64,000 nucleotides of DNA from Vreelandella olivaria (GCA_004295565.1 AP019416.1:4526001-4590000), one strand, 5' to 3'; shown: positions 11,814 to 22,871, counted from the stretch's first letter. The notes: generated by a model not told the origin, from the sequence alone. Program-made: numbers and translations.

Positions 11814-12728
11814 ATGCATATAAAAACTCGCTCATCGGGTATATTTGACCGCTGGATCAGTGATGTTAACCAAATTTGTGGCCCTTTCTCAGCAAAACCT
11901 CTGGACATGGAGTTCTCTGGAAATATTCACAAGATGGGGGGATCTACCCTGGAAATGTCCCGGGTCACGATCTGCGGCGCACAGCTTTCGCGCGGCTTGA
12001 ATGAGATACGCCGATGCGTTTCACCCGAATTTTTTTGTATTTTTCAGATGCAGGGAAAATCCCGCGTTGAACAGGCAGGAAACGGCTCTATACTCCTGCC
12101 AGGTGATATTGTTCTGGTGGACTCAGCACTTCCCTTCTCCTTTAGCTATCAAGGGGAATCACAACAGATCTCGCTAATCCTGCCTCGTCCAATCGTTGAA
12201 CGCACTTTGAACCTTTCAGGCATTGAACTTGGTGTCCGCATTCCGCGCCACAGTCATATTGCCAGTATTGCCAATCATTTGATCGCTGACGCGGCCTTCT
12301 ACGATAACCTGGATGCCGAGGAAAGCTCCGCTATTATTGATTCACTGATTATGCTGCTAAAGCCTTCCATCCTCCGCAGCATTGGTCAGCATAGCCCTAA
12401 TGAGAGAATTTTCTTGCAAGCCGTGGCTTTTATTCACGAAAACATTGGTGACCCTGAACTAAGCCCTAAGCGAATAGCTTCTGCAACGGGGGCATCAGTA
12501 CGTAGCCTCTATCGGTCATTCGCCGTCCGCTCCATGACTGTTTCCGACTATATTAAAACCCAGCGGCTGGAAATGTGTGCAGAATACATCAAGGCTTCGA
12601 AAAGCAAACTGAATCTGACCGAGGCAGGATACCGTTTCGGTTTTGCCAGCCCCAGCGCATTCTCAACAGCCTTCAAGCAGCATTTCGGTATTACGCCATC
12701 AAGCTATTGTCAGCAATGTGTTGGTTGA
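11814..12728 (+). CDS. feaR: AraC-family regulator, FeaR-like
   Basis: This is a 304-residue intact protein. The N-terminal half is a cupin-like sensor (FFCIFQMQGKSRVEQAG, LLPGDIVLVDSALPFSFSY) of the AraC-binding-like type found in FeaR. The C-terminal double helix-turn-helix covers LSPKRIASATGASVRSLYRSF and EAGYRFGFASPSAFSTAFKQHFGITPSSY. It is transcribed towards the aldehyde dehydrogenase gene, followed by the copper amine oxidase. In Escherichia coli FeaR activates tynA and feaB, for an amine oxidase and a phenylacetaldehyde dehydrogenase, and exactly those two enzyme types follow here. Phenylethylamine or tyramine induction is therefore the likely role, by inference from family and context. 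Confidence 0.82.
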   Translation: MHIKTRSSGIFDRWISDVNQICGPFSAKPLDMEFSGNIHKMGGSTLEMSRVTICGAQLSRGLNEIRRCVSPEFFCIFQMQGKSRVEQAGNGSILLPGDIVLVDSALPFSFSYQGESQQISLILPRPIVERTLNLSGIELGVRIPRHSHIASIANHLIADAAFYDNLDAEESSAIIDSLIMLLKPSILRSIGQHSPNERIFLQAVAFIHENIGDPELSPKRIASATGASVRSLYRSFAVRSMTVSDYIKTQRLEMCAEYIKASKSKLNLTEAGYRFGFASPSAFSTAFKQHFGITPSSYCQQCVG

Positions 12729-12781
12729 AAAAGCCTGCCAGACATGTCTGCAGGCCTAATGACAATAGGGCTATTTAAAAT

Positions 12782-14191
12782 TTACTTTTTAATACTCATA
12801 ACGCGTGCCTGAGTGACAGCCTTCAAGCCCTCTATACCGAATTCCACCCCATAGCCTGAAGCCTTATTACCTCCAAAAGGCACCATTGGATGGATCGCCC
12901 CATGCTGGTTGACCCAGACGGTACCGGCTTCCAGTTTCGCAGCCACCCACTCTGCCTCTTCCAGGCTATTAGACCAGACAGAGGCACCAAGGGCAGCCGA
13001 CAGACGGTTGGCAGAAGCGATGGCTGCGTCCAGGTCACCGTAACGTATGATGGGCAAGGCAGGGCCAAATTGCTCCTCATCGACAAGCCTCTGACCATCC
13101 CGGATATTCCCCACCAGGGTGAGTGGCAGGAAGTAACCTGACTCGGGAATAGCCCCAAACTCCATGACATCACAACCACTGGCACAGGCGTCGGTCACCA
13201 GCTCTTTGACCTTTTGGTACTGCATCTTATTCTGCAGAGGGCCGATCAAGTTGCTTTCGTCCATACCGTCGCCAATAGGCATCTGACGAGCTAAATCACT
13301 AAGAGCCGCAACCACTGAGTCATAGTCATTCTCGTGGACATACAGCCGCTTGATACAGGCGCACGTCTGACCTGCGTTGAGGAAGGCACCCCAAAAAAGC
13401 CCCTCTGATATGGCGTTGGCGTCCGTACCAGGCATGATGATGGCGGCATCATTGCCGCCGAGCTCCAACGTAATAGGGGCGAGGTTTCTTGAGGACGCTT
13501 CGATAATACGCCGCCCTGTCGACTCGCTACCGGTGAACATGATCTTGTTAATATCAGGATGGCTGGTCAGTGCCGCCCCAATACGACCATCGCCAGAAAC
13601 GGTATTAACTACGCCAGGAGGCAGTACTTGGTTAATCAGCCGAACCATCTCCAACGTTGCAATAGGCGTGTATTCAGAGGGTTTGAGCACCACTGTATTG
13701 CCCATACGAATAGCGGGGATAATCTGCCAGATGGCGATCATCAGTGGCCAGTTCCAGGGAGCAATGGCGGCCACAACACCCAAAGGGCGACGGTAAAGCA
13801 CATCCTTGCGCTCATCGTCTTCATACACAACTTCAGGTGGCAACTCCAGGGTGGACGGAACTTGGGTCCAGCCTACGCAGGCTTGCATCTCAAAGCGAGA
13901 ACCGGGGCCGGACAAAGGCTTGCCCTGTTCCTGGGTAATCAGCCCGGCCAAATATTCCGAGTTATCTTCCAGTACCTGGGCAACCCTCGCTACGGCCTCT
14001 CGGCGCTCCTGGTCACTAACACTGGCCCAGGCATTCTGAGCCAGTCGAGCTGCGTCTACAGCGAGATTAACGTCGCGTTCGCTATTAAGGGGTGCCAACC
14101 CTAGGGAGGCGCCCGTGGCGGGATTGAAGATTTCCTGATGATCGGCTGTATCGGCCTGTTTACCGCCCACTGTGTTGTGATAGGTCTGCAT
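12782..14191 (-). CDS. NAD(P)-dependent aldehyde dehydrogenase, probably arylacetaldehyde dehydrogenase
   Basis: This is an intact aldehyde dehydrogenase of 469 residues. The cofactor-site motif is PWNWPLMIAIWQIIPAIRMGNTVVLKPSEYTP. The catalytic glutamate is in LELGGNDAAI and the catalytic cysteine in FLNAGQTCACIKRLYV; EEQFGPALPII is the conserved late motif. The C-terminus runs PFGGNKASGYGVEFGIEGL. It lies 194 bp downstream of the amine oxidase on the same strand, and the FeaR-like gene converges on it. It most likely oxidises the aldehyde made by the amine oxidase, such as phenylacetaldehyde or 4-hydroxyphenylacetaldehyde, to the acid. The exact substrate cannot be read from sequence; the closest general group is the broad aldehyde dehydrogenase family with aromatic and betaine-type members. 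Confidence 0.88.
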   Translation of the reverse strand: MQTYHNTVGGKQADTADHQEIFNPATGASLGLAPLNSERDVNLAVDAARLAQNAWASVSDQERREAVARVAQVLEDNSEYLAGLITQEQGKPLSGPGSRFEMQACVGWTQVPSTLELPPEVVYEDDERKDVLYRRPLGVVAAIAPWNWPLMIAIWQIIPAIRMGNTVVLKPSEYTPIATLEMVRLINQVLPPGVVNTVSGDGRIGAALTSHPDINKIMFTGSESTGRRIIEASSRNLAPITLELGGNDAAIIMPGTDANAISEGLFWGAFLNAGQTCACIKRLYVHENDYDSVVAALSDLARQMPIGDGMDESNLIGPLQNKMQYQKVKELVTDACASGCDVMEFGAIPESGYFLPLTLVGNIRDGQRLVDEEQFGPALPIIRYGDLDAAIASANRLSAALGASVWSNSLEEAEWVAAKLEAGTVWVNQHGAIHPMVPFGGNKASGYGVEFGIEGLKAVTQARVMSIKK

Positions 14192-14384
14192 AATATTACT
14201 CTACTGAAGATGTTTTGAGCTGTGAGCCAGATAACCGTCTAAGCACTCCATGATTCAAGCCAGAGGGCTTAGGTTCATGGTCTTAGATACGCTGAATAAA
14301 AATTGTTGTTCTCATTAGTTTCACTTCCTGGAGATCCGATTAGTTACCAGGCATTGCTACCTGGTCAGGCTTTACCTCGTTCAA

Positions 14385-16660
14385 TCAGTTCTCCGGAGTT
14401 TCCGGTTCAGGTAGGTTCAATGTGGGTGTCTGGTCGAAGAAGTTCCATGGCTTGAGCATAGAGTGAACGTACTCCGTCGGCATAATTGGCCACTCCTCGG
14501 CACGGGCGACGTGAGTGGCGCCTGTTGTCATCCACAAAACGGTATCGACGTTCTCAATGGATTGATCATCTTCCACAAAGGCTTTCAGGCCCGTATCCGT
14601 TTCGGCACGGTTCGGATACTTACCTTCCGGGAAGCGCTCGTCAGGGTCGTATTGCGTGACCCAAATTTGCTTATCCATGAAGTTGACACGCTTGAAAAGC
14701 CAATCATCTTCACTGAACAGCGCGCCTTTGGCGATCGGGTGAGTACCGCCAGCGAACGGCATAACCTGATACCCCACCGGATAGCCCATGCGATTTTCTT
14801 CGTTTGGATTGGTGATTAGCCGAATGGTGGAGGGTCGAATTTCTGCACAGACTCAAGTTCCGTGGGGACGACGCGCTCTCTGGTCACCATGACACTTCTG
14901 CGGGGGCCGCCAGCAGTATTCTCTTCAACGACTGGATCAATTTCCGTTAGGCTGTTCTGCTCGCCATCGACGTCTAGATCCAGGCGGAAGTTATAAATAT
15001 GCTGATGGGTAGTGCCAACGATATTATGGTCAATCAGTGTGCCGTAGCGGGTATCTTCTTCGGCAGTATCGTCATGCATGGTGCGTGACCTTACAGCCTT
15101 AACCGCCTCAATACCTGATGCTCCGACTGTCAACTGGATATTACCATTGGCCATAAAAATCCAGTCGAACATATAGTCATAGTTGCCAATAGTGCTAACC
15201 CAACGGACAACTAATTCGCGGCGCTGGCGGCTTTCGTTGCCAGGGCTGCTGCCTAGCATTTCGTTGTGCTTGAACTCAGATTCTGCATAGCGCTCAAATA
15301 CTGCGATGGCATTAGGTATAGTAAAGGGATTGCCATTATTATCCGCCAGGGTTGCAGGCATGAGTGTGGCATTGGCAGGAACATCGGTACCGAGTACCAG
15401 TGGCGAGGTAAGATTCCCCATCCCATATTCACCAGAATCGAGATAGGCTTTGAAGTACCAGCCTACATCAGGATCGCCGTAGGGCACGATCATGCCTCCC
15501 AACGAGCCTTCGTACATGACCTTTCGTTTCTCCCCTTGATCATTATAGGTAAGGGTCGAGATAACGGGCCCAACACGAGAATCGAGTTTGAGGTGAAAGT
15601 CCCAGTTCTGCCAGTGGATTATGTTGCCCGACATGGACATATTTTGGCCTTCCGGCTCAATCGTCACCAGAGGATTGACGTCAGCGATATTATTCTGGTC
15701 GCGCCCATCATAGGGTCGTGGTGTCATGGGAATGGGAACAACACCTTCGTCTTCGATCTTAAGAATGTTGTTATCTTCCAGGTCAACGACCGCGACTAGG
15801 TTTTCGATCGGGTGTGCCCAGTAATTGCCATCCCCGACATCAAGATAGGACACCACTTTTAATAGTCTAGCGTCATGTTCAAGACCATCTTCTCCCTGGA
15901 AGTATCCCACTGTCAGCGGAGTAGCAACGACATTATCGATATCGTCGATACCGCGTTTCTGAAGCGCCTCTTTATAAGCCTCGCTCTCGGAGATGATCGT
16001 CTGCACAGCCATGAAGTCATCAAAGGTGACCATGCCGTGTGCGCCCTCGATATGTTCCCACCGAAGTATGTTGCCAGAGGCCAGATCCAGTGTGCCTTCG
16101 ATCACGTCTCTACCGTCTAGAACGGTAAATTCGGCATGGCGCCCAAAGGCATGGGAGCCACCAAAAGCCCAGTCCCAAACATCGCTCTTGTTGGGGGCTG
16201 CCAACCGTATTTCGGTAAAACGCATGTTGTCCGTGTAGTGCTCCGATGCCCTGACGGCATCTGCGGCCTGGCTAATCTCTTCCGCTGTCAGTGGGTCGAG
16301 GGGATGATTACGCCCTTCCCTGCGCAGGGTCTGTGGCACATGATCCTTAAATAGGTCGTGCACGAAGCCTCGCTCCACCATGACTTCACCGTCATGCAAT
16401 TGTGGCGGTGCAGAGAGTTCAACGGGTTCACCATTGAACATAGCCTGAGTTTCTCCCAAAGGCACCCGAATTTCGGATTCACCTGAGGTGATCAGTAGTT
16501 CGCTGCTGTCGTCATTGAGTTCATAGGTTGCTCCTGAAGAACTGAGCGCCTGATCTATTGGCAGATAATCTGCTGAGCCACCATGAGCCATGGTGGCAGG
16601 GCTCGTCAGTAGAAGAGATGATGCAAGCGATAGGGCGAGTAAGGTCTTCTTGTTGTCCAT
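14385..16660 (-). CDS. tynA: Periplasmic copper amine oxidase (one frameshift)
   Basis: It oxidises primary amines such as tyramine and phenylethylamine to aldehydes, ammonia and H2O2 in the periplasm. The ATG at 16660, behind AGGAGTGATC, gives a clear signal peptide (MDNKKTLLALSLASSLLL, cleavage after MAHG or nearby). The catalytic-base region reads YLDVGDGNYWAHPIE. The topaquinone precursor tyrosine lies in STIGNYDYMFDW, and two copper histidines in TTHQHIYNFRLDLD. The frame breaks near 14815: the rest follows in another frame with the third copper histidine in TTGATHVARAEEWPIMP, ending in LNLPEPETPEN. Restored length is about 758 residues, close to the Escherichia coli enzyme, including its extra N-terminal domain. 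The aldehyde dehydrogenase follows on the same strand. Confidence 0.92.
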
Positions 16661-17120
16661 GATCACTCCTGACAATGGTTCCAATGTTAGAGGCAGGTGC
16701 GGTACCGTTAGGATAGCGATAGCCGAGCGGCTGTCGTGTTAGAGCCCGCCTCCCACCAAGTTTTGATAAGAATAGGAATATCAGTTTAGGAGCCCATGGA
16801 CTTTTGTTTTGGTGCCAGTCCTTTGTGGAAACGTGCCATGCAGAGGAAAAGCGGCATAGTTAATTGCTAATAAGAACTAAACCGGGAGATTAAAAACAGC
16901 TTAAAAAGAAATTTTACGAATACTTTACCGCCAGCTATGTCATCTCCTTCCCTGGAGTTATCGTCAATCCTAGTGAATAGCGGTGTTTGTCAACGTAGTC
17001 CTGCCTAAGAGATCGATTACCTGTGCACCACCCTGTAACCGGATGTTGTTCACGACCAGTTCCAGTTTGCAGCCCCTTATGCGTGTCTAGCGCTTCTCGG
17101 CGCTCTGGAGAACACGTAGT
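16661..17120. other. Gene-free region upstream of the amine oxidase
   Basis: About 460 bp with no supportable reading frame. The AT-rich stretch 16780-16930 is the likely promoter region of the leftward amine oxidase gene and would be where a FeaR-like activator acts. The end near 17093-17107 has a short self-complementary stretch (AGCGCTTCTCGGCGCT) that could terminate the transport gene. Confidence 0.5.
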
Positions 17121-18186
17121 TTAGACGTCAGGATCAACCACATCGTCAGCGCTCAGGCCTTCATGGTCGCCTGCGACAACCTGCAATTGTTCGAGAAAGA
17201 ATGCGTGGGCGGCCTCTCCATCAACATCTTTCGCAGCGGCCACTTCAAACCAGTCGCTGGGAAGATTGGCCGCCAATTGCATGAAGTTTTCGACCTCTTC
17301 AGAAGGCAACTCGATAAAGGTGTTGCCCTCCTCCTTGGCAAACTCAACGCCACGCACATCAACGGTATCCATCATGAAACCAAACAGGCGGGACAGCTTT
17401 TCGCCTGAGACATCCATAATGGCGTTACGGTCTTGCTCGGAAAGCGACTGCCAGGTATCAGGATTGATGACCAGAGAAAAGCTGCCACGATAGAAGCCGC
17501 CCGGCATTTGTACCGTGTAGGGCAATACCTCGGCTAATCGAAAGCTCTTAAGTCCCTCAAGGGTTAGCATTGCACCGTCGATCACCCCTTGCGTGGCTGC
17601 TTCGTATGTCCCACCTGGCGGTAGTGCGACACCGGTGAGGCTTAGCGCACTGGAAATATCTGCCATCACGCCGCCCCCTATACGCGCCCGTCTACCTTGC
17701 AAGTCGCCAAGGCTTTCGATCGGTTCAGCCAGGAAGAGTGCCCCAGGGCCATGCACTCCCAGACCCAGGACTTCTACGCCTCGATGCTCTCCGGCATCGC
17801 TTAGGTATTCTTGGTGAGTACGCCAGTAAGCCACGGAGGCATTTTCCGATGAAAAGTCTTCAAAAGTGGGGAATTCCGGTAGCTTGGTCAGCTCAAAGCG
17901 GCCTGGCATTAAACCATGGAAGAGCCAGGTGACATCAGCGACGCCGTCTGCCACCAACTCCATTTGCGCGTTAGGCGGCCCAAGGTCGTGGGTCACATTG
18001 ACACTGACGCGGCCGTCGGTCGCCTCTTCAACCCATTTCCCCAGGTAGGCCAGACGATGGTATTAACGCCGTGGTTAGGGCCCGCCCAGGTACTCACCTG
18101 GAGCACGGTATCGGCCGCTGTCGCGCCTTGAAAAGAACCCAAGAGCATCAGGGCTGAAAAGGTGGTCAACGTCGCCATTTTTTCAT
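17121..18186 (-). CDS. TRAP transporter substrate-binding protein, DctP-like (frameshifts)
   Basis: This is a periplasmic solute-binding protein. The likely start at 18186 (MKK, with one A missing from the A run just after it) gives a signal peptide ending SFQGATAAD; a longer start at 18211 also exists. After VSTWAGPNHGVNTIVWPTWG, a G missing near 18045 joins to the frame reading VTHDLGPPNAQMELVADGVADVTW. DctP-family features are SLGDLQGRRARIGGGVMADI and ALPPGGTYEAATQGVIDGAMLTLEGLKSFRL. No DctQ or DctM gene is next to it. It is directly downstream of the P450 gene on the same strand, so it may capture the P450 substrate or a related carboxylate. The ligand is unknown. Confidence 0.8.
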
Positions 18187-18262
18187 TGTGATTATCCTTT
18201 TGATGGTTCATGTACCAGATGGTGCCAGTGTAAAACAGAGGTTCTTTTAAGGGTGTTAACGT

Positions 18263-20613
18263 TTAGAGCGCCAGAGTCAGACGCTTGCCCGCTGCCCGCG
18301 AGCAGCAGGCCATCATGCGATCATTGGCGTCGCGCTCAGTACGGCTGAGCACTAGGTCTCGGTGATCGATATGCCCCTCGGTCACAGCCACTTCGCAGGT
18401 GCCACACAGGCCTTCGCAGCAGTCGCTCGGTACATCCACCCCCGCCGCGGTTAGCGCCTCAAGCAGGGTCTGGTGGTTACCGACCTGCAGCGTCAGGTCA
18501 GAGTCCGCCAGTACTACCTCGAAGGCGTGCTCGTTCTCAGGATCAAGGATGTTGGAGCGAGCAGTGAAGTGCTCAACGTGCAAGGTACCCTCGGGCCACT
18601 TCTCCGCCAGCGACCCAAGCGCCTCCAGCAGGCGCTCAGGGCCGCAGGCGTAAACCTGTTCACCTTCGGCTAGGCTGCTAAGTGCACTCGATAGATCAAG
18701 GCGACACCCTTCATCACTGGCATGGAGGGTTAGCGCGGCGCCATGGTCACGTTCGACCCTCTCCAAAAAGGCCATGGTTCGCCGTCCGGCACCGCAGTAG
18801 TGGAGTACATAGGGCTTGCCGAGAGCCTTGAGTCGATCCGCCATGGCAATAATTGGCGTGATGCCAATACCACCAGCTATCAGGGTATAACGCGCTGCCG
18901 TCTCGTCCAGGTGGAAATGGTTCTTGGGGCCTGCGATATGCAATATATCCCCCGGCTTGACCGTGTCGTGGAAGTACACCGAGCCGCCGCGCCCTCGGGT
19001 TCTCGTAGGATGGCGATGGAAAGACGGTCACGGTCATCGCGTGTCCCGCACAGTGAGTAGTAGCGGCGCCACTCTCCCGATACCAGCTCTATATGCGAAC
19101 CGGGAGTCCAGTCAGGTAGCTCACGCCCATGGGGATCCACCAGACCAACACGGATCACCGCCTCAGCTTCACGTTTCACCTCGGCAACCACGACCCGACG
19201 CACGATATCCTCCTTGATAGGTGCGCCAATATGAAAAAAGCGTAGGGTTCTCCAATACAGCGTGGTGTCGCCGTTCAGGATTCTGCGCAGGCTCCCACTC
19301 CACCCATAGCGACGTGGGCCCACGGAAAGAGGTGTTGGGCAGATACTCAAACGATTGATCCTCGACCAGATCTATATGGGGTAACCGGCGGACAAATTCA
19401 TCAAGGATGATGCGCATCTCCATGCGGGCGATATTCTTCCCCATGCACTGGTGCGCACCGTAGCCGAAAGTGAAGTGCTCCGCTGAGTTATGGCGGTAGA
19501 TATCGAACTCATCAGGATTTTCAAAGTGTCTTGGATCGCGGTTGGCCGACGCCTGCACGATTAACAGCTTACCTCCCTTCGGAATCTTCTTGCCCCCTAC
19601 CAGGGTGTCTTCGGTAGCGATACGTCGCCAGGCCACGACCGAACCGGCGGCGCGCAGGCACTCCTCGATGGCGCTGGGGATCAAAGCGGGGTTCTCGCAG
19701 ATGTCGTTCCATGACTTCCGGTTCGATAGCAGAGTACGAAAGGCATTGGTGGTGGCGAACGCGGTGGTCTCATGGGCAGCCACCAGAATGGCCATCATCA
19801 TCGAGCGCAAATAGCTCTCCGGCACAATGTCAGGATGCCTGTTGTGCATGCGGATTGAGTCGTACATCCATCCCTCGCCGCTGGGATCGGCACACATGCG
19901 GTCGAGGATAGTTTGTGCGGTTTTCCAGAACTGGCCCACATCCTCGGCAATCTGCAGTTGCTGCTCCGGGGATGGGCGGCCCCAGGTATTCAGCGTGTGG
20001 GCAACCGAGAACTTGCGAAGCTCCTTGGCATCCTCATTGGGAACACCCAGGAAGCGCAGTGCGACGGTCATGGGAATTTCCCGAAACATCTCGCCCACCA
20101 GATCCGCACGCCCCTTGTCGATGAAGCGATCCATATAGTCACGCACCAACTCACGTACCCACGCTTCGTGCTTCTCAAGGTTCTCGGGCAGGAAGGCATC
20201 CATCAGGAGGCGGCGGCGTTCCATGTGATCCGGTTCATCCTCATTGACCATCGTACGACGCATTGCGAAACCGTAGCCCTCGAGAATTTTCGTCGCCTCG
20301 GGCGGTGCGGGGGTTAGTTTCTCCAACGCGATAGAGGGCGAGAAGGTGACGTTATCACGGAAAACCGCCTTCACATCTTCATAGCGGCTCACGACCCAGT
20401 AGTCGAGTTTGGGACTGTAGAACACCGGCTCCTGTTCGCGGAACCAACGCAGCGCCTCAGCGGGGTCAAGCTGATAAGGCACATCGAAGGGATCGAATTC
20501 GGCCGCTTCAGGGAGACTGGGCAACCGGTAGGCGATAATGCCACGGACGCCGGTGATGGTTGAAAAGGGCACTCGCCTGATGCGCTACCGGAACGGTGAG
20601 ACACTGATGCCAT
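18263..20613 (-). CDS. Self-sufficient cytochrome P450, CYP116B family (P450-FMN reductase-2Fe-2S fusion; three frameshifts)
   Basis: The gene is cut by indels near 20515, 19235 and 18990. Restored, it is about 783 residues, the size of P450RhF (CYP116B2). The start at 20613 gives MASVSHRSG and a GCPVSPEAAEFDPF N-terminus typical of the family. The P450 domain has an oxygen-activation helix, VAAHETTAFATT, a K-helix ECLRAAGSVVAWRR, and the haem loop HFTFGYGAHQCMGKN. After SLWVEWEPAQNPERR a linker leads into FHIGAPIKEDIVRRVVVAEV, then the FMN part (RYYSLCGTRDD), the NAD part (LIAGGIGITPIIAMAD, VYACGPERLLEAL) and a plant-type ferredoxin with SDCCEGLCGTCEV and MMACCSRA. All electron carriers are therefore on one chain. 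It hydroxylates or dealkylates small aromatics in known members; the natural substrate is unknown. A leftward TRAP binding protein follows, and an IclR gene is divergent. Confidence 0.93.
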
Positions 20614-20815
20614 GAAGGGCTCCGTAAAATTAAGTGGCTCGCGTTTGTTTTACTTTTATCGAACACTTAGTTTCTTTTAATGCACAATGAAGGTAGGCAG
20701 TTTCTGCCAGCGAGTCAACTCCTCAGCGTAGCTGCGTTAGTCTGTATCGCTTGGCTAACTATTGAGTCCAGTTATCGAGCCCACTTACCGACCCCTAATC
20801 CCGAGGTACCTCTCT

Positions 20816-21495
20816 ATGGCTAACAACACGTTGCAAACGCTTGATCGCGGACTCAAGGCACTGGAAATTATCTCCGAGCATAGCGATGGCATTTCCATTG
20901 CCGACCTGGCTGAACGCCTCGATATTCATCGAGCCATTGCCTACCGCATCGTGACCACCCTGGCCAGCCATGGGCTGATTACGCGCACCCCCGAAGGCCC
21001 CATTCGCCTGGGTGCTGGTACGGCACTGCTTGCGTCCCGCTTTGAACCTCATCTACGCGCTATTGCCCAGCCACTCTTGCAGGCACTCGCCAGAGCCACG
21101 CGCGCTACCGCTTTTATCTCTGTCGCTCAAGGGGAGGAGTGCGTTGTGTTAATGGTGGCAGAGTCAGGAGAAATGCCTCTGCAAATCGGCTACCGGGTGG
21201 GTAGTCGCCATCCGTTGACGTTGGGCGCTGCCGGTATTGCCATCCTTGCCGAACGGCCCCCTCACCCGGAGGAAGGTGAGGCGATAAAGCACGCACGGCT
21301 CGACGGCTACAGCCTGACGCATGGGCAGCTACAGCGCGGGGCAGTCGGCGTGGCCAGCGCTATCTCGTCCGCATCGTTTCGCCCCACTATTGAGGCCTGT
21401 GTGGGCGTGGTGGCCATGGAGGATCTAGATAAAGAGACCGCTATTACGGAAGTAAAGCCGCTGCCCAGCGAATTGCCGAACTGATTGCTCGGTAA
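20816..21495 (+). CDS. IclR-family transcriptional regulator (frameshift at the very end)
   Basis: The N-terminal winged helix covers LDRGLKALEIISEHSDGISIADLAERLDIHRAIAYRIVTTLASHGLI, followed by the effector domain (FISVAQGEECVVLMVAESGE, RHPLTLGAAGIAIL, GAVGVASAI, VGVVAME). The start at 20816 is preferred over 20762 because it places the usual short lead before the helix-turn-helix. One A is missing near 21450: restoring it replaces the odd tail with KAAAQRIAELIAR, the normal family C-terminus, ending at 21495. It is divergent from the P450 gene across about 200 bp and is the obvious candidate regulator of the P450 and transport genes. The effector is unknown but probably aromatic. Confidence 0.88.
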
Positions 21496-21587
21496 CTCAC
21501 TGGCTATTGAATAGCAGTAATGGATAAAACAGCGATAAGACGGGCGCCTTGTCGTCGGTATTGCTTGATCATCCCCCAGCGCAATAG

Positions 21588-22871
21588 CTAGACCGTATTG
21601 GTCTCTTCGCTGGCGGCCTCAATGGGTTCGCCATCTTCGTCCAGCAATTGGTGATCGTAGGCGGCCTGAAGGCCGGTATCTTCCGCCGGTAGCGGCTGCG
21701 GCTCCTCCTCGGCCCAGTAGTCGATATGGCCGGGATAGATGGGTGACAAAATCGCGATCAGAATGCCGATAACGGAGAAGATCGCAAAGGCATCCGCATA
21801 GCCAAACCCATCGACCAACACGCCAACCACCGGGGAGCCCACCGCCTGCCCAAGCGCACAGGCCAAAAAAGGCAGCACCGGCCCCATCGAAAGCCGCCCC
21901 GGCAGTAGCCGGATGCCGGTCATCAGGTAGAGGCCCGTTAGGCTCATGTAGGCAAGCCCAAACACCATTGCGGAAAACATCGCCAACGCTAACTGGCTTG
22001 GGCTAGCGGCCAGCAGCACCAGGCTTGCAGAGAGCATCATCAACATCAGTGCCTGGGTGATGGGCGGGTTATTGCGATCAGCGAGATCACTCACGACGGC
22101 ACCACCCAGCCCCGCGACACCAACCGCAAACCATAGCCAGCCGGTTTGATGAGGGGGCAGCGCGCCGAGGGTCACCGCCAAGTCGGGGGCAAAAAGCCAG
22201 TAGGGAGCAGAAACAAAGCCCATGGCGAAGGCAAATAGCGAAAGCCGGATGAGCCGCGACCACTGCAACCGGGTAATGGGCGGCGGCGGCGCTGCATTGG
22301 CTGGCACCACGCGTGACACCGAAGGGATAAAGTACCAGGCCGCGATAACCCCCATGCCGGTTAGCACCGCAAAGAGCGTATAGGTCAGTCGCCAGGCATC
22401 CGCCAGAAACACCACCGTCGGCACCGCCACGATAATACCGATACTGGTGCCGGCATTCATAATGGAGCTAACACGCCCGTGCATTGCCCGGCTTACCAGC
22501 GCCTGCATCGCGGCGGTGAGCGCGGGCATCATCAACCCGGTGCAGATACCGCAGATAAATACCCCTACACCCAGCGAAAGTGCATCGGATGCCTGACTGA
22601 TCAGCCCCAGCCCAGCCACCCCGAAACCACCGGAGAGCACTGCCAGGTTACGCGCACCGAACCGGTCTGCGGCAAGCGGCGCGACCAAAGTAGCGAGCAC
22701 GAAACTGATAAACGGTAGCGCCCCGATAATACCGATCAGGTAGGAGGTGAGACCCAGCTCGGCGCTGATGGAGGGCACAAACAGCCCAAACGCAAAACGT
22801 GCCAGCCCGTAACTAATCGCAACCAAAGCGGCGCCAAAGATGGCAAACCCCATGTTCGACAAGGTCTTCAT
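21588..22871 (-). CDS. MFS transporter
   Basis: This is an inner-membrane carrier of about 428 residues with 12 predicted helices and an acidic cytoplasmic tail (EDTGLQAAYDHQLLDEDGE). The start at 22871 (MKTLSNMGFAIFGAALV) has GGAG at a good distance; the longer frame start at 22919 is less likely. The loop 2-3 motif of MFS proteins is present as APLAADRFGARNLAVLSGG. It resembles YbfB/CynX-like sugar or organic-acid carriers in layout. It converges on the IclR gene, with the P450 region beyond, so aromatic or carboxylate transport is possible. The substrate and direction of transport cannot be told from sequence. Confidence 0.85.
   Translation of the reverse strand: MKTLSNMGFAIFGAALVAISYGLARFAFGLFVPSISAELGLTSYLIGIIGALPFISFVLATLVAPLAADRFGARNLAVLSGGFGVAGLGLISQASDALSLGVGVFICGICTGLMMPALTAAMQALVSRAMHGRVSSIMNAGTSIGIIVAVPTVVFLADAWRLTYTLFAVLTGMGVIAAWYFIPSVSRVVPANAAPPPPITRLQWSRLIRLSLFAFAMGFVSAPYWLFAPDLAVTLGALPPHQTGWLWFAVGVAGLGGAVVSDLADRNNPPITQALMLMMLSASLVLLAASPSQLALAMFSAMVFGLAYMSLTGLYLMTGIRLLPGRLSMGPVLPFLACALGQAVGSPVVGVLVDGFGYADAFAIFSVIGILIAILSPIYPGHIDYWAEEEPQPLPAEDTGLQAAYDHQLLDEDGEPIEAASEETNTV

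Noticed and set aside
15266-15799. Long plus-strand open frame of 177 codons opposite the amine oxidase
   Set aside because: It is antisense to a strongly conserved copper amine oxidase, has no ribosome site and no recognisable domain; it is a shadow of GC-rich coding.
18263-19350. Stand-alone ferredoxin/oxidoreductase gene beside a P450
   Set aside because: The linker to the P450 is continuous after indel correction, and the combined length and domain order fit a CYP116B fusion.
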